From the NCBI GenBank assembly GCA_023374045.1, contig CM041779.1:142063801-142127800 (forward strand): DNA of 64,000 bases, read 5' to 3'. The stretch comes from Limonium bicolor (lineage: Eukaryota > Streptophyta > Magnoliopsida > Caryophyllales > Plumbaginaceae). Below the pieces are notes generated by a model. That model was not told where the DNA came from and searched no databases. It saw only the letters and a list, made by a program, of their open reading frames with translations. Shown piece after piece: positions 38,195-49,994 of this stretch (position 1 is the stretch's first letter; every line of letters begins with the position of its first letter). Made by a program: the position numbers and the translations under genes.

Positions 38195-40300
38195 TGAAAT
38201 ACCCCTAAATTAATCTAAATTAATTTAGGGGATTTCTTTTATTAAATCCTAAATAATACAATTAAAATAAAATTACTATATGGTATTATGAATTTAATAA
38301 TAAGATTTATGAGTCAATAAATCTTGGAAAATTTTTGAGACACTCCAATTATATTATAAAGATTTTAGAAATATTTGAAGCATTGATTTGAATCATAAAA
38401 GTCAATATAAAATCATAGAAACCTTAGAGCTTCTTAAGCCTTGCTAGGGTTGACTTTTTGAGAATGGTCAAACCAGCCCATGAAACCTATACCAATAAAA
38501 AGGTTATGGAAAACCAAGAAGATTGATAATAAGAACGTTAAAATGGATCATCCTAGCCAGAGTTATGATATAATGAAGTTTAGAGCCAAAATTTTGAAGG
38601 TTGCTGACGTGGCTAGGGTTTTCTGACTCACCCACGCGCGCCTCGGGAGTAGCGCCACGCCAGATGGCCGGAATTCCCCGGAAAATCGGCTAACTTTTCT
38701 CAGTCACTTCCTGATCGTTGCCCTATCTTCTGACCTAAATTTCTCAACCGTCTCTTGGTATTTTTGAACGTCGTCTTCTTCATTCTCTTCTTCTACAAAC
38801 CTAGTTTCTAACCATTACTCACAATTGACTTAATTCCTCCTACATTCGCTACAAAGTCGATCTGAAGTTGCCTCCTCGAGAATCTGCAACCCAGAATTTC
38901 CAGAAACCGATTTGATAAGGTAAACTTCGTCTTATCATATCTTCTTCATACTTGAATGAAAATTCGCGTTCTATAGCTCATTTTGTAGATATTTAACTCC
39001 TATAAAAGTTTCCTTTTTACACCCAAGGCTGATTCTCAATATTTTGGAAGATAGAAGCATCTAAAGTCCCCTACTCGACCACGGCAGTGTTCTTGCCCAG
39101 ACTTTTTCCAGAAATGAAATGGTAACTCAAACCTTTCGGGATCTAACTTCCCCTATTCATTGTTTCAATGATTCTTCCACCCATGTTTAGAGTTACATAC
39201 TTGAAATACCCCTAAATTAATTTAAAATTAATTTAGGGGATTTCTTCTATTAAACCTTTAATAATACTATTGAATATTAAATTATATATGGAATTATGAA
39301 TATTAAATTCGTATAAGGAATTCTGAATATTAAATTATTGTATGGAATTATTATTAATATTATATGGAAGTATGTAAATTATTTTAGGGATTCCTCCTAT
39401 TTAACTCTAAAGAATACATTAAATTTAATTATTATATATATATTATTATTAATGTTATTAATAAGATTATAAGTCAATAAATCTTGGGAAAATTTCTAAA
39501 CACTCCAAGTATATTATAAATATTTAGAAAGAGTTGGAACATTGTTTTGAAACATAAAAGTCAAAATAAAATTATAGAAACCTTAAAGCTTATTAAGCCT
39601 TGCTAGGGTTGACTTTTTGAAATGATCAAACTAGCACATGAAACCTATACCAATATAGGTTATGGAAAACCATGAAGATCGATAAAAAGAACGTCAAAAA
39701 CGGATCATCCTAGCCAAAGTTATGCTAGATTGAAGTTTAGAGTCAAACTTTGAGATCTGCCACGTGTCAGTCAATCACAGGCCACCCAACACTTAGTCGA
39801 TTTTCTCCGTGTTTTTCGCCAACAGAAATCAGTTTTTTTGCCCTATCTTGTGACCTTCATAACTTTCTCCTCGTTTGGAATTTTCGAGTTCCGTCTTTTG
39901 CATTCTCTTCTCCTTAATCTCCTCTTTCCAACCATAACTCACACATCGTCAAACTCATCCTACATCGACGGGAATATTGATCCAAAGTTGCCACCTTGAG
40001 AACTCGTAACCTAGAATTCTGGTTTTCTCTGAAATCGGGTAAACTTCGTCTTGCCATAACTTTTTCGTTTCTCAGCCAAATTTCATGTTCTTTAGCTCGT
40101 TTTGAAGAACTCTAATCCCTCTACAACTTTCATGTTGATGACCAAAGCTAATTCTTAACCGTTTGGAAGAGAGAGGTGTCTAAAGTTTCGGATTTGTCAT
40201 CTCATAAAATCATGGATTTTTCCGGAAAACGTAAGGTATAAACTCGTAACTTTCGACTTAGATTTCTTTCTGTGTATTGCGATTTAGAGTGAGTTCTTAC
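38195..40300 (+). repeat. 1-kb tandem duplication at the start of G
   Basis: Copy 1 (38195-39201) and copy 2 (39202 to about 40300) both begin TGAAATACCCCTAAATTAA and stay collinear (shared: cttgctagggttgacttttt, catgaaacctataccaat), with many substitutions and indels. Each starts with a strong hairpin: 12-bp arms CCCCTAAATTAA at 38202-38231 and 15-bp arms at 39209-39239. Confidence 0.8.
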
Positions 40301-41831
40301 TATCAATGTGTAGAGCTATGTTCCCTCTTTAGATTAAGCCCTTACGCATAGCCTAACTCGATCTGTACTGTAGGATATAGATCCTCAAAGTCGGCCCCAT
40401 GAACTGCTCGAAAGTTTGAAACTTTCCAGATTTCCGAATTCGATTTGCTCCGTTGTTGCAATTCCGGTAAGTTTCCTTCAAATTCCTTCACCTGCTATCT
40501 ACATTACATGTCGGTCAAAAACATGTTTCAATTGCATCAATTACGCTTTAGATTGAGTGAATTTGGGAGAATCGAATTCGGAAACCATTAAGAACCCTAG
40601 CTTCGAAACAGAAATCGAAACCCGATGAATACTGCATTATAATTGGGGAAATTGGTATCATTAGAACCATAATTGAATTTCGAAACCATAGAAACAAGAA
40701 TCACTCAATTTGGTTCTGTAGATTGTGAGAAACTAGTGATTTAGTACTCTCGAATTGGGTTTGGGGGCAGATGATGAACTCGACATACAACAGCCGTCCG
40801 ATCGTGGTTATAAGAAACGGACGGCTGAGATTAGATCGTGGATAATAAAATGTTATAAGTTTATAATGTTTCAGAATTTAACTCTAACTTGTTGAATTAA
40901 TTAAATACCTTCCCGAAGGTATTTTGACTTGAAATTTTAACCATAGATTCCTTATAAAATCTAGTTTATTTTGATGTAAATAATATGGTTTTGGAGTTTT
41001 TAAACGTAAGTTATTATTTTTGCAAGTTACAGGTTTTCTGGAATTATTTGGCTAATTTAAAAAGATATTTTTATGAAATAAAAATTTTATAATATGTCTA
41101 AAATGTTATAGTTACTGTATATTAAATTTGGGGATTTTTGGGCAATGTAAAGGTTTTAAAAATTGTGTTTTATGGGTTTTTCATAAGAATAACTTATAAT
41201 ATGGTTTTTAATGTAACCAAAATTAAAGTATGGTTTTTGTTAATAAACTTTTTAAGCTGGGAAAATATGGAACACTAAATTAACATTTTATAACAAGTAA
41301 GTTTATAAATGTTTAGGTATTAGTTTTTAATAGAAGTGAAATTATTACATATATGTATATATACCTTTTTAAGTGGAAACTTATATAAATCAAGGAATAT
41401 AATTATTTTTACGTTTTATTTATTATATTATATGAGAGTTAATATTCTTAATTAAAACTAAGGAATATATATATTTACACATATATGTAAAAGAAATAAA
41501 TAGTAACTTAGGTTAAATCAAGGAGCTAAATTAATCTACACTTATATTAATTATAATATGGTAGTTAATATACTTAATTGAAACTAAGGAAAATACTTTA
41601 TTTTATTAACCATATTTTGGATGTAGGTGTGTGTAAAAGTTATATAAATAATTAAATACAATAAAACTACATAAATAATGTTTTGTACAAATCCTAGTAT
41701 ATATAATATATACACAGTAAACATAATAAAATTAAATACCTTATAGGAAATATAATACGAAGGAATTAATATGTTAAACTAAACCTCTACATAATACTAA
41801 TAGAAGAATATTATATGAGGTGGTATTAAAT
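40301..41831 (+). mobile_element. G LTR, middle part
   Basis: AT-rich, non-coding. It holds one perfect hairpin with 10-bp arms CAGCCGTCCG and CGGACGGCTG (40791-40800, 40818-40827), again a CCG/CGG dyad. It is interrupted by H at TATAG (41832-41836). Confidence 0.6.
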
Positions 41832-42761
41832 TATAGTGCAGACGTTATAAAGTGAGTGGTTGAAATGGTGTAAAATTAAAAGAAAAGAAATTAAAAACTC
41901 AAAATAAAGTCGGGCTGCAAACAAATCCCGGTCGCAGTAGTATAGTGAAAATGTAAGCGACCGGATATCGAACCACGGGACTAATATACATATTATAGTA
42001 CCTAAGCGTGTCACAGGAGGGGGGATTAATTGACTTGTTTTATAAATAAAAAGAAATATAAAATTAACTAAATTAATAGATAAACTAAACGGACTCTGGT
42101 TCAGATTAATATTATCTGCTCTTTCATGCTATTCCTACTGGTTTAATTATAATTGTCTGGCAAAATTCCTTTAATTATCTTAAGGACTAAGTCATAGCCT
42201 CATAAGAACTCGTTTACCAGAAATGCTCGGTCTAATCAAGGTTCGAGTACTCTTATGTAACGGACATTAAATTCGAGGAAATATAATTGCATCTGAAAAT
42301 ACTAACTCATTAAATCATAATAGAGCTTTCTCCAGATTTACGGCTTAATCAACCTATCTATTTATCACCTGGTCTGATCAAATAGACTTAGCAAGCAATT
42401 AATAAACTCATGACATTTATTAAAAAGGCGAGAGATGAGCTTTAAGCGTAACAAACTTCATTAAATTAAAACCAGTAAAACATTGCATAATTAATACAGA
42501 ACATAATAATCATTCACAAAGCATATGAACTCTGGCCTAACATATTAAATAGTTTGGTCTTCTATTTAAATACGTGAGACTAGAGGTGAGATTAATGAGA
42601 TGAAAAGAAAACAAATGGAGAAGCGGGAGATTAGAAATGAAAATGAACGAGTGAGTGAAAGTGTGTGGTATGAAGATGGAATGATGGTGTGAATTGGAAC
42701 TCCAGGAGGAACCACACGGAAACCTCTGGAAGGACAACTGGAGAAGGTGAGACGAGTGTTG

Positions 42762-42769
42762 TATTTATA
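42762..42769 (-). promoter_or_regulatory. TATA box of H LTR
   Basis: The minus strand reads CTATAAATAC, then about 25 bp to a likely start. The other LTR has the same box at 49075-49082. The hairpin array lies upstream of it, in U3. Confidence 0.65.
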
Positions 42770-42967
42770 GAGGAAGAAGAAGCAGAGCAGCAGCTTCATT
42801 GATTGAACTCGATGATTGCAGCTCCCCATTGATTGCAGCTCATTGATTGCGCAGGGGACAGGCTGCAACGCGTGCGTGATTTCTGGTAGGCGCCGACTGC
42901 TAAAACGATAAGGCGAGTCAAGTTGCAGAGCGAGTCGGCGAAGAAGATTATCCGTTGATTTACACGT

Positions 42968-43193
42968 GTCCGCTAGATAAGGAGCGGTCTCCTCTGTCTC
43001 AACCGCATGTTAATAGGCGGTCTCGTGTGTGGCGTCCGCTTGATATCTGGCGGTACACTCTGTCTCTTGTCCGCCTCGTATGAGGCGGTCGCCTCTGTTT
43101 CGTCCGCCCCTTATTGGGCGGTACTCTCTATTCCCGTCCTCACAATATGAGGCGGTTGCCTCCATTCAGAGTGGTCCGCCCCTTATTGGGCGG
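42968..43193. repeat. Array of CCGCC...GGCGG hairpins in H LTR
   Basis: Six imperfect dyads of about 18 bp at 35-45 bp spacing, for example CCGCCCCTTATTGGGCGG, CCGCCTCGTATGAGGCGG and CCGCTAGATAAGGAGCGG. The 226-bp array appears identical at 49281-49506 in the other LTR. Confidence 0.85.
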
Positions 43194-43423
43194 TTGCATG
43201 CAATTCATGCATGCACGTTCTTCCTCACGTGACCATCTTTTAATCCCTTATAAACATATGTATGTTTTAGGTATTTTTCCTACAATTTAACACATAAAAT
43301 ACATCAGTAAATATAACAACATATTTATAGGAAAAACCCTAGATAAGTGAGAAACATTACTAAAAATGCTACAATTAATAAGGTGATTAAACCCTAAAAA
43401 GTCTATATGTTTTGCACTTATCA

Positions 43424-43440
43424 AACTTCCTCACACTTGA
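43424..43440 (-). other. Polypurine tract of H
   Basis: aacttcctcacacttga follows the left LTR. The minus strand is an AAGTGTGAGGAAGTT purine run just before TGATAAGTGC. The core ttcctcacactt recurs at 44333-44344, 44499-44510 and 44534-44545. Confidence 0.75.
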
Positions 43441-44957
43441 CTTTTGCTTGTCCTCAAGCAAATAAGGAATATAATTATCTCTAAGCCAAAATAATAAAAC
43501 AAGATTAAATAAGTGTAGAAGGGAATTTAGACAAAGTGACAACTTGAAAGAATAATTCTGCTCTTAGAAGTAGGTTTTTATAAACAGTGAAGAAGAACAA
43601 TTTAATAAAAGCATAGAAAAACTAGACTGCAGAAAACAAGTTAGATTAACCTGGGATTTTCAACCAATTTCAATTCACTTACCCGGGATGACAAGGGGTG
43701 TGAAGTAATGCCTTATTCCGCAATACCTTTCAACCCCACATACTCATGTTCATAAATATAATTGCAATTTATTATTTACATTTTCTTTTTTTTTTGAATG
43801 TGCAAATTGTATATACAAAGCACATATTATTTAAAATTTTTTGAATTGCATTATTTTTTTCTATACCCCAGACTTTTCTCTCTATCCTTGTAGCGGTGTT
43901 GGGTCTTCTATCCCAGGTCACGAGACCTTAGGTAGATAGGTGTTAAAGCACCCCGAAGAACTTAACAACCGGATAGACGAGGCCTGTTTTGGTTAGAAAA
44001 ATTCATAAACAGCGGAGTACCTTGTCTTTATCCTTTTCTTTCCTTAACTTTCCACATATTTCCATAATCCCAAGCTAAACTAAATTGGTTTTTACAATTA
44101 GTAGATCTATCATATTTTGAGTGAAAATAGAATATTTTGATGGAAAATAATTTTATACAAACTCCTTTAAATAAAACCATCTTTCAGTTGTCACTTGACA
44201 TAATTTCAGACACTTCTACATTTATTTTATCTCATTTTTATCAATTTTTTTAAAATTTAGGCAGTTTAGAGTAGCAAAAAGTGAGTGTGGCATTATCGAA
44301 CTACTGTCATAATTTCAGGGAAAGGTCTCTCCTTCCTCACACTTAAGAGGAGCAATGTCCTCATTGTTCAGAATTAAAATCAAGAAAATGACCTTTCAAA
44401 TTATGACAGACTCATAAAGGATTAAATATAGGTTGAACATTAATATAATAAATGAGGAATTGAAACTCCCCTTGTATCGTAGATTGAGGAAGGTATCCTT
44501 CCTCACACTTAGAGCTTTGGCAGGGGTGAGATGTTCCTCACACTTGAGTTTGCGCAAGTGTTCAACCGAAGATATTCCAAAGCAACTGAGGTTGCTTTCC
44601 AAAGGTGAGTTCAGCTATATATTCGACATATTTGTTCTGAAAAGAAAATCATATAGCCAGCAGAACTCCAATTGAACCAAAAGAAAATCATTAAATGAAA
44701 ACATAAATAAAAATTCATAAAATAAAAACATAAAGTAAACCACACTGTTACCTTCCTGAATATATCAAATGTTAGCACAAGGTTTAAACAGTAATAGTCT
44801 ACAAAAAGTCAGAGAAATATAAAATGAAATAAAAATAACAAGAAAATAAAATAAAATAAAATCACTGTGGTGGTGGTGGAGGCTGTGCAGGTCCCTGGCC
44901 TGTCTGAGCGAGGAGACGCGCTAGGAGCTGAGCGGTCTGCGCATTCTGCTGCGCTGT
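43441..44957. mobile_element. H interior downstream of the ORF, non-coding with repeated PPT-like motifs
   Basis: 1.5 kb of AT-rich sequence without a credible gene. Three extra copies of ttcctcacactt stand at 44333, 44499 and 44534. Near 43860-44000 there is a GC-richer block (cccaggtcacgagacctt). Confidence 0.6.
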
Positions 44958-46115
44958 CTATGCATGCAACTCCTCACTCTGGTCCAAGCGCTGCATCACC
45001 CGTGCCTGCTCAGCCAGTATCCTCTGCTGAGTTTGCTCAAAGCTCTCAAACCTCTGATGGAAGGCCTGGAACTGAGTCTGGAGATCTGTCGGGATAGGTA
45101 CAGGAGCAGGGATCTGCATCATGGTAGTAGTCGGCACATAGGGCTCCTCTCCCTGTGCAGTGTCAACGGACGGTGGGTCGGGATCAGCCGAGTGTGTAGC
45201 TCCCGTAGTGGTCCCCGCTGCTGTGGAAGATGCAGTGGAAGACTGAGCAGCGGTACCCCTGACCCAAGTACCGTCATCTGAGCGCACAAAGCCCCAGCTC
45301 CGCACAGTCAGTAGTGACACTGGGCGCTTCGCTGAATGGAGCTCTAAAGCTTCCTTGAACTCTGCTGAGAATGGGACGGAACCGATAATGTGGAGCCCGA
45401 GGAAGAAGGGGAAAATGGGAGTGATCTTCTTCTTCTTCGTCCTCATGTAGGAGACCACCTTATGGAGCTGGCCGAACATGATGTGGCTGATGGAGATGCG
45501 CTGAGCGGGTGGAAATGGACCTAGGAAGTAGTCTAGTAAGGCACAATCCTCATCAGTAGCATCATGCGCCCCAGATGGGCGAATCTGATGACTGAGGATC
45601 TCCAGGAGAAACCTCTGAGTCAGCGTGGGGAAGCTAGCGAACGGGAGGACATCCTTCTCCTCCTCCCCTCTATGTCGGATCCTCCGACCTACAACCTGAA
45701 GCCACCTGGACTTCGACCTCTGCAAGTACTCCTCTGTGAATCCTCGGATATCCTCAGGACCATCCGGGATGTGCAAGAAAGAAGTGAATGACGAGGGTGT
45801 GACCTCCACGGGGCGATGGCGTACATAAGAGGTGATGCTCATATCGCCCGCCCGGGCATTAGCATAAAACTCTCTGACTAGGTCCGGACTAAAGACTCCC
45901 TGCCCTATCCTTAGGATCATCGAAAGTCCTAGTCTGGCAAATAGAGTATCCACCCCTGCAGCCTCTAGCACCGCAGGCTCAAATTTTCTCTCCACAATAA
46001 AGTCCTTGCCTAGATCGAACCAGGCACGAGCCTCTGCTGAGATAAAGCCGTCGTCCCGAAGACAAGGTGCAGAAGATGATGCACCGGGACAGTCGCCACC
46101 ACGAATACGAGGCAT
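44958..46115 (-). CDS. Plant retroelement ORF1-type protein (385 aa), function unknown
   Basis: This is the only long ORF of element H, intact from MPRIRGG to its stop. Residues about 25-290 look like the 'putative plant transposon protein' domain found in Athila-type and related non-autonomous elements. The cues are an FVERKF start, a LVREFYANA motif near residue 80, an alternating hydrophobic helical pattern, and a KKKKITPIFPFFLGLHI segment near 230-245. Residues 290-330 are Ser/Thr/Ala-rich and disordered. The last 50 residues form a Gln/Glu-rich coiled coil (RFESFEQTQQ, RILAEQARVM). No zinc knuckle, protease or polymerase motif is present. It could be a Gag-like particle protein or a nucleic-acid-binding accessory; the family has no settled function that I know of. 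The ATG is about 2 kb downstream of the PBS, so a leader intron or internal promoter is possible. Confidence 0.7.
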   Translation of the reverse strand: MPRIRGGDCPGASSSAPCLRDDGFISAEARAWFDLGKDFIVERKFEPAVLEAAGVDTLFARLGLSMILRIGQGVFSPDLVREFYANARAGDMSITSYVRHRPVEVTPSSFTSFLHIPDGPEDIRGFTEEYLQRSKSRWLQVVGRRIRHRGEEEKDVLPFASFPTLTQRFLLEILSHQIRPSGAHDATDEDCALLDYFLGPFPPAQRISISHIMFGQLHKVVSYMRTKKKKITPIFPFFLGLHIIGSVPFSAEFKEALELHSAKRPVSLLTVRSWGFVRSDDGTWVRGTAAQSSTASSTAAGTTTGATHSADPDPPSVDTAQGEEPYVPTTTMMQIPAPVPIPTDLQTQFQAFHQRFESFEQTQQRILAEQARVMQRLDQSEELHA

Positions 46116-47229
46116 ACTAATATATATTTAAAATTGAAAGCAAACAACATTAACAGCATAACAATAAAATATTAAATATTAAACAGAGTAATAATAACAT
46201 GGAAATTAATAGACAATAACAACATAAAAATTAATAAACAAAAACAGCATAAAAATTAAATAGAAAATAACATCATAAAAATTAACAAATAAAAACAACA
46301 AAAACGTTAATAAATAACATAGAAATTAATATCAAACAAAACATTAATATTTGACATAAACAACTCCGTAAATTAATAAAAATAGAAAACAAGATGAACA
46401 AAGAATGAAACATAAACAGAATAATTATACAACATAAATTCTGTCGAAAATTCGACAGAGTCTCCCCTAAAATTCTTCGTTTCTCCACAATTAAATCAGT
46501 TAGATTCAAGGTATTTTAATACCGTCATCGAACAAATCTATAATTAATAACCTATAATCATAACATATATTCGTTCAATAATCAAGACTAAATAAAACTG
46601 AAAAATGCTAGTTTCAACATTGATTTTTCGTAACTAACATTCTTCAATTTTAGAATTCAACAAAAACACCCAAACTAAGTGTAATAAGTGAAGATTTAAC
46701 CTTGTATATGTATATTATGATTAATAGAGGACAAATTCGAGTGAAATCTAGCAAATTAAGTTCGAAATTTTCGATTTTGTGAATTAGGGATTCGAAACTT
46801 CAGCTCCTAATTTCTCCTAATGTAGTTCATCATTTACAGATTTGAAGCTATAGAAACGTAGACGAAGAATTGAACGAAGATTTCGGTACTAACCTTGCGT
46901 AATTTGGTGGGAGAAACGAGGAAGTTGTGTCAAATTGTAGAGGAGGGCGATTCGCGAGGCTGTGCTCTTCTCTGTATCGGGCTCGAGTTCTCTAATTTGG
47001 GGAAGAACAGATTGCAAAACGCGGCATTTTTTTTTGGAAGAATAGGCACGTCCCCTGAAACGGGCGGTTGTCCACGCGGACAACCCCCTGTTTCGTTTTT
47101 TTTTTTTGATTTTTTCCTTGCTTATAACCTTATTTAAACAACAACAAAAAATAATAAAGTCATGAAATAATGGGTTAGTAATAAAAATGACAAAAATTAT
47201 AAGTTAGTAATTAAATAACATAAATTATA
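46116..47229. mobile_element. H leader, part 1: A-rich repeats, non-coding
   Basis: About 46130-46340 is a degenerate tandem repeat of aacaacataaaaattaat-like units (about 25-30 bp). About 46740-47110 is of mixed composition. It includes an 8-10 T run ending the cgggcggttgtccacgcgga dyad region (47057-47085). No gene is seen. Confidence 0.55.
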
Positions 47230-47767
47230 GGGAAAATTACATGCCCCACCCATGACGTTTGGTGTAATTACACACTCCACCCACGTGGTTTCACAAATTA
47301 CTTTCCCCACCCATGTGGTTTCCCTCTTTTTACATCCAGCAACTTTTCTAATTTTTGTTCAATTCAAAAGATGCTTAAACGTTGTCCGAAATTGATGAAA
47401 CTTTACATAGACGATGTTAAAGTGTTATATTTTTATTCAGTGAGAAATCTAAAGTTTTTTAAGCTTAAATGTGACATGTGGGACCCAGTGAATATGTCAC
47501 ATGTTTCATTGGGTCCCACGGGTCACATTTAAACTTAAAAAACTTCGGATTTGACATAAGATCAAAATATATCACTTTAGCATCATCCATGTAAAGTTTC
47601 ATCAATTTTGGACAACATTTAAGCATCTTTTAAATTGAACAAAAATTAGAAAAGTTGCTGGATGTAAAAAGAGGGAAACCACATGGGTGGGGAAAGTAAT
47701 TTGTGAAACCACGTGGGTGGAGTGTGTAATTATGCCAAACGTCATGGGTGGGTCATGTAATTTTTCC
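47230..47767. mobile_element. Mutator-type foldback MITE, 538 bp
   Basis: The whole element is close to a palindrome centred near 47497, with arms of about 265 bp and some mismatches. It starts GGGAAAATTACATG and ends in the near complement (CATGTAATTTTTCC). A 9-bp direct duplication TAAATTATA flanks it at 47221-47229 and 47768-47776. A 9-bp TSD with very long terminal inverted repeats fits non-autonomous Mutator-like elements. It has no coding capacity and was inserted in the leader of H. Confidence 0.9.
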
Positions 47768-47776
47768 TAAATTATA

Positions 47777-48121
47777 AGTTAGTAGTTAATTTACATAAAA
47801 TTAAATGTTAGAGACAATGGAAATTAAATGTTAGAGACAATGGAAATTAAATGTTAAGGACAATGGAAATTAAATGTTAATAAGAGTTAGAAGTTAGATG
47901 TCAGAAGTCAGATGTCCGAATGTCCAAAGTCAGGTGTCCAATGTCAGATGTCCAATTAATATTAACAGATTATTAGATAATTAATATTAACAAAATATAG
48001 CAGATAATTAATATTAACAATAAACAAGATATTATGGACATAATATTAACAGATTAAAAAGAACAAAATATTTATAATTAAACAGGTGAATAATCCGGGG
48101 CTTAGGAACTAGAATAAATCT
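47777..48121. repeat. H leader, part 2: short tandem repeats
   Basis: Four copies of a 23-bp unit aaatgttagagacaatggaa(att) at about 47803-47880. Then a gtcagatgtcc-type repeat (47895-47955) and an ataattaatattaacag-type repeat (47955-48055). This is the region just after the PBS on the minus strand. Confidence 0.75.
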
Positions 48122-48141
48122 AGTCCCCGGCAACGGCGCCA
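48122..48141 (-). other. Primer-binding site of H (tRNA-Asp type)
   Basis: The minus strand reads TGGCGCCGTTGCCGGGGACT three bases inside the 5' LTR. It is complementary to the 3' end of plant tRNA-Asp. Confidence 0.88.
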
Positions 48142-48144
48142 TTT

Positions 48145-49732
48145 TGCAGACGTTATAAAGTGAGTGGTTGAAATGGTGTAAAATAAAAGAAAAGAAATTA
48201 AAAACTCAAAATAAACGTCGGGCTGCAAACAAATCCCGGTCGCAGTAGTATAGTGAAAATGTAAGCGACCGGATATCGAACCACGGGACTAATATACATA
48301 TTATAGTACCTAAGCGTGTCACAGGAGGGGGGATTATTGACTTGTTTTTATAAATAAAAGAGAAAGATAAAGTTAACTAAATTAACAGATAAACTAAACG
48401 GGACTCTGGTTCAGATTAATATTATCTGCTCTTTCATGCTATTCCTACTGGTTTAATTATAATTGTCTGGCAAAATTCCTTTAATTATCTTAAGGACTAA
48501 GTCATAGCCTCATAAGAACTCGTTTACCAGAAATGTTGGGTCTAATCAAGGTTCGAGCACTCTTATGTAAACGGACATTAAATTTGAGGAAATATAATTG
48601 CATCTGAAAATACTAACTCATTAAATCATAATAGAGCTTTCTCCAGATTTACGGCTTAATCAACCTATCTATTTATCACCTGGTCTGATCAAAATAGACT
48701 TAGCAAGCAATTTAATAAACTCATGACATTTACTAAAAAGGCGAGAGATGAGCTTTAAGCGTAACAAACTTCATTAAATTAAAACCAGTAAAACATTGCA
48801 TAATTAATACAGAACATAATAATCATTCACAAAGCATATGAACTCTGGCCTAACATATTAAATAGTTTGGTCTTCTATTTAAATACGTGAGACTAGAGGT
48901 GAGATTAATGAGATGAAAAGAAAACAAATGGAGAAGCGGGAGATTAGAAATGAAATGAACGAGTGAGTGAAAGTGTAGTGGTATGAAGATGGAATGATGG
49001 TGTGAATTGGAACTCCAGGAGGAACCACGGACGGAACCTCTGGAAGGACACTGGAGAAGGTGAGATGAGTGTTGTATTTATAGAGGAAGAAGAAGTAGAG
49101 CAGCAGCTTCATTGATTGAACTCGATGATTGCAGCTCCCCATTGATTGCAGCTCATTGATTGCGCAGGGGACAGGCTGCAACGCGTGCGTGATTTCTGGT
49201 AGGCGCCGACTGCTAAAACGATAAGGCGAGTCAAGTTGCAGAGCGAGTCGGCGAAGAAGATTATCCGTTGATTTACACGTGTCCGCTAGATAAGGAGCGG
49301 TCTCCTCTGTCTCAACCGCATGTTAATAGGCGGTCTCGTGTGTGGCGTCCGCTTGATATCTGGCGGTACACTCTGTCTCTTGTCCGCCTCGTATGAGGCG
49401 GTCGCCTCTGTTTCGTCCGCCCCTTATTGGGCGGTACTCTCTATTCCCGTCCTCACAATATGAGGCGGTTGCCTCCATTCAGAGTGGTCCGCCCCTTATT
49501 GGGCGGTTGCATGCAATTCATGCATGCACGTTCTTCCTCACGTGACCATCTTTTAATCCCTTAAAACTATGTAGTTTTAGGTATTTTCCTACAATTTAAC
49601 ACATAAAATACATCAGTAAATATAACAACATATTTATAGGAAAAACCCTAGATAAGTGAGAAACATTACTAAAAATGCTACAATTAATAAGGTGATTAAA
49701 CCCTAAAAAGTCTATATGTTTTGCACTTATCA
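48145..49732 (-). repeat. H 5' LTR (right copy)
   Basis: Pairs with 41837-43423 with few differences. It carries the TATA box at 49075-49082 and the hairpin array at 49281-49506. TSD TATAG follows at 49733-49737. Confidence 0.92.
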
Positions 49733-49737
49733 TATAG

Positions 49738-49994
49738 TTATGTATTAGGCTTAAGAGTTACCTTTGAATTTCCAAAGTTTTTATGTAAACCATATTAAAT
49801 ACATGTATAGTATTATTTGTCAATGATCCGAATGTAAATCTAAAATTGGGATTAAGTAATTAAAAGTTAAAACTTAGGAAAAATTGTGATTAGATTACAA
49901 AATGTTGCACAAATAGATCTTATTCTATAATTAATGATAAACAAATGTAATACGATTACATCTAAATATTCTTAATACATAAACCATAATAAAA
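49738..49994 (+). mobile_element. G LTR, piece between H and A
   Basis: About 260 bp of AT-rich sequence between the two insertions. Nothing coding. Confidence 0.55.

Larger units (their letters stand above)
41837..43423 (-). repeat. H 3' LTR (left copy)
   Basis: Direct repeat of 48145-49732. It has a TATA box at 42762-42769 (minus strand TATAAATA) and an array of CCGCC/GGCGG hairpins at 42968-43193. Near its right-hand (U5) terminus an 8-bp stem GGTCGC-type pairs across 41935-41965. Confidence 0.92.
41837..49732 (-). mobile_element. Element H: Athila-like non-autonomous LTR retrotransposon
   Basis: LTRs of 1587 and 1588 bp (41837-43423, 48145-49732) with perfect TSD TATAG at 41832-41836 and 49733-49737. 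The minus-strand LTR begins TGATAAGTGC and ends CGTCTGCA. The PBS matches plant tRNA-Asp and the PPT is AAGTGTGAGGAAG. The 4.7-kb interior has one 385-codon ORF and no protease, reverse transcriptase or integrase. The tRNA-Asp primer and the ORF type suggest an Athila-related group, which I infer from family knowledge. A Mutator-type foldback element sits in its leader. Confidence 0.9.

Noticed and set aside
41945..41985. tRNA-like B box (GGTTCGATATCC on the minus strand)
   Set aside because: No A box, cloverleaf or acceptor stem. It lies in the H LTR and pairs with neighbouring LTR sequence.
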